From NCBI GenBank assembly GCA_964520045.1, contig CAZFMJ010000032.1, forward strand, positions 1 through 31,091: DNA of 31,091 nucleotides, written 5' to 3'. Source of the DNA: CAZFMJ01 sp964520045 (GTDB lineage: Bacteria; Elusimicrobiota; Elusimicrobia; Elusimicrobiales; CAZFMJ01). Under the pieces are notes generated by a model. It ran no database searches and was not told the DNA's origin. It saw nothing but the letters and a program-made list of their open reading frames with translations. Below are positions 29,732-31,091 of this stretch, in pieces (position 1 is the stretch's first letter; each line of letters begins with the position of its first letter). A program made the position numbers and the translations under genes.

Positions 29732-30184
29732 ATGGATACAGTTGAAAGCATAGAAAAAGTATTGGAACCGGTGCTTTCCGCGGAAGGCATTGAAGCGGTT
29801 GATATAAAAGTCGGCAGGCACGGCACCAAGACCATAATCCAGTGCTTTCTTGAAAAAATCGAGGGCCGGATCAGCATTGACGACTGCGCGAAAATGAGCG
29901 AAAAAATAGAGGCGGCGCTGGATTTTAATAATATCATACAGGGCCATTATGTGCTTGAGGTTTCCTCTCCTGGCATCGACAGAGTTATTAAGAAAGAGGC
30001 TGATTTCATCAAATTTACCGGGCAGAGGGCCAGAATACGGCTTAAAACGCCGTTTGAGGAAAGCAGGACATATTACGGGGCGATAGCCGGATTTTCCGAC
30101 GGATGCGTTGTTATCTCCGATTCGGCGCGCACGTATAAATTCGCTTTGCAGGATATTGAAGAAGCAAGACTTTCGCCGGTGTAA
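29732..30184 (+). CDS. rimP: Ribosome maturation factor RimP
   Basis: The 150-residue protein has the RimP pattern: an N-terminal alpha/beta domain (TVESIEKVLEPVLSAEGIEAVDIKVG..., GRISIDDCAKMSEKIEAALD) and the diagnostic YVLEVSSPGIDR, then a C-terminal SH3-like barrel (GQRARIRLKTPFEESRTYYG, YKFALQDIEEARLSPV). RimP assists 30S assembly by binding S12. The longer frame from 29648 overlaps the promoter and hairpin, so the ATG at 29732 is chosen; the SD is weak. nusA is downstream in the usual order, separated by a 373-bp repeat-filled gap. Confidence 0.95.
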   Translation: MDTVESIEKVLEPVLSAEGIEAVDIKVGRHGTKTIIQCFLEKIEGRISIDDCAKMSEKIEAALDFNNIIQGHYVLEVSSPGIDRVIKKEADFIKFTGQRARIRLKTPFEESRTYYGAIAGFSDGCVVISDSARTYKFALQDIEEARLSPV

Positions 30185-30540
30185 AGAAGGTAAACGGGAG
30201 ACGGTCCATTCTTTCCACTAAAACTTTGAGAATGGGCCGCCCCAAACTCACTGCTTTTACGGATTGTTTGGGACGGTAGAAGGTAGACGGCTAACAGAGA
30301 AGAAGGGAGAAAAATTTGCCGCAAAGAAGCGCAAGACGCACAAAAAGGACAGAAAAAATTTTAACCGCAGAGACGATAATAAGGATGAGAGATCAGGAGA
30401 TTGGGGCAGGAAGACGGTAAAATAAAGGAGGCAGGCGGCACAATTGAAATGGCAGACTGAAGGGCAAAGATGAGAGATAATTTGTCGGGTTCTTTATCTT
30501 TTCTGTTCCGTCTACCGTCTCCCTTCTACCATCTACCGTC
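30185..30540 (+). repeat. rimP-nusA junction: array pair plus two-hairpin element copy 3
   Basis: AGAAGGTAAACGGGAGACGG (30185-30204) starts at the rimP stop and runs into two-hairpin copy 3 (30205-30272; CCATTCT/AGAATGG and CCCAAAC/GTTTGGG). Another GGTAGAAGGTAGACGG follows (30274-30290), then CAAGACGCACAAAAAG/ACCGCAGAGACG units (30310-30375). The complementary CCGTCTACCGTCTCCC/TTCTACCATCTACCG arm lies at 30508-30541. No gene is present. Confidence 0.8.
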
Positions 30541-30557
30541 TTTTCAAGGATATCTTT

Positions 30558-31091
30558 ATGATGAACAAAGAAAAGGGAAAAAACGAACTTATTCTTGCGC
30601 TGGAACAGCTTGAAAGAGAGCGCGGCATAAAAACAATCGATGTTTTTAAAACTATCGAAGAGGCATTAGTTTCCGCTTTGCGCAAGCATGTGGGAAAGAC
30701 TTCGCAGATACAGGCGAAAGTCGATGCTGAGACGGGGCAGATACAGGCTTGTCTTGTGTTCAAGGTTGTTGAAAATGTCACCATGCCTGAAACGGAGATT
30801 TTGCTTTCCGAAGCGAAAAAACTGACTCCCGGCGTTGAAATAGGCGGGGACATAACAAAGCCTATAGATATAAAAGATTTTTCCCGTATAGCGGCGCAGA
30901 CCGCAAAACAGGTTCTAATACAGAAAATAAGGGAAATTGAAAAAGACAAACTATATGACGAGTTTAAGCCCCGCGTAGGCGAGGTCATAACAGGCAGTGT
31001 GCATAGATTCGCAGGCCGCGATATTATGGTCGACATAGGCAAGACCGAAGCCATTCTTCCTATTTCCGAGCAGATACGCAGGGAGCGTTAT
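30558..31091 (+). CDS. nusA: Transcription termination/antitermination protein NusA, N-terminal part
   Basis: The 178 codons to the window edge encode the NusA N-terminal RNA-polymerase-binding domain (LILALEQLERERGIKTIDVF, TIEEALVSALRKHVG, ITKPIDIKDFSRIAAQTAKQVLIQKIREIEK). The start of the S1 domain follows (GEVITGSVHRFAGRDIMVDIGKTEAILP, then ISEQIRRERY). NusA modulates pausing, termination and antitermination. AAGGA at 30546-30550 sits 7 nt before the ATG at 30558, and another ATG follows at 30561. The KH domains lie beyond the window. Confidence 0.95.
   Translation, partial: MMNKEKGKNELILALEQLERERGIKTIDVFKTIEEALVSALRKHVGKTSQIQAKVDAETGQIQACLVFKVVENVTMPETEILLSEAKKLTPGVEIGGDITKPIDIKDFSRIAAQTAKQVLIQKIREIEKDKLYDEFKPRVGEVITGSVHRFAGRDIMVDIGKTEAILPISEQIRRERY

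Noticed and set aside
1..31091. tRNA or rRNA genes
   Set aside because: I saw no cloverleaf with a GTTCGA-type T-loop and no rRNA core sequence on either strand by eye; a covariance search would settle this.

Overview
The window looks like chromosomal DNA of an uncultured Gram-negative bacterium, read from a draft (probably metagenome) assembly. The evidence is a 10-N scaffold gap inside rseP, outer-membrane and exported proteins, and the conserved gene order rpsB-tsf-pyrH-frr-uppS-cdsA-dxr-rseP-ispG-proS, followed later by rimP-nusA. Fibre-like exported proteins and repeat-choked gene junctions suggest a groundwater lineage such as Elusimicrobiota or a relative. That placement is inference and was not tested.

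Layout. Bases 1-4700 (minus strand) carry exported proteins: two glycine-rich proteins, an FGE-sulfatase-domain protein and a tail-fibre-like protein. Three of them share one leader/N-terminal module, and they are separated by repeat arrays. Bases 4800-9000 (plus) carry a small nucleotidyltransferase, recO, glyQ and glyS. Bases 9189-12305 (minus) carry an Omp85-like surface antigen and glutamine-dependent NAD+ synthetase. Bases 12696-13610 hold a decayed transposase and a stand-alone response regulator, and a HEAT-repeat protein lies on the minus strand to 14863. From 14900 to 27785 runs the translation/isoprenoid/envelope cluster: S2, EF-Ts, UMP kinase, RRF, UppS, CdsA, Dxr, RseP, IspG and ProS. 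Two four-helix-bundle (23S-IVP/Avd-like) genes are wedged into it. A decayed segment (27786-29647) holds an ATPase remnant and an alpha-2-macroglobulin-like N-terminal protein. It is followed by a well-formed promoter and hairpin, then rimP and the start of nusA.

The most unusual property is in the gaps. Nearly every junction contains degenerate short-period arrays, with unit lengths of 7, 8 or about 9 nt and several distinct motif families. They follow a strand rule: on the coding strand the array after a stop codon is purine-rich, and the array before the next start codon is its pyrimidine-rich complement. Many junctions therefore hold an inverted pair of one family. Arrays run into coding sequence: they form the C-terminal tails of RecO, GlyQ, the HEAT protein, Dxr and RseP, and the hydrophobic signal-peptide cores of two exported proteins. 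Both four-helix-bundle genes sit inside such inverted pairs. A second layer is a two-hairpin element (three full copies plus one half copy split by another hairpin).

The sequence also shows damage or assembly error. There is an in-frame TAG in glyS, an in-frame TAA at a normally Tyr codon of rseP, a homopolymer frameshift in the HEAT gene, and in-frame insertions in tsf and dxr. TAG and TAA both serve as ordinary stops elsewhere, so global recoding is unlikely.
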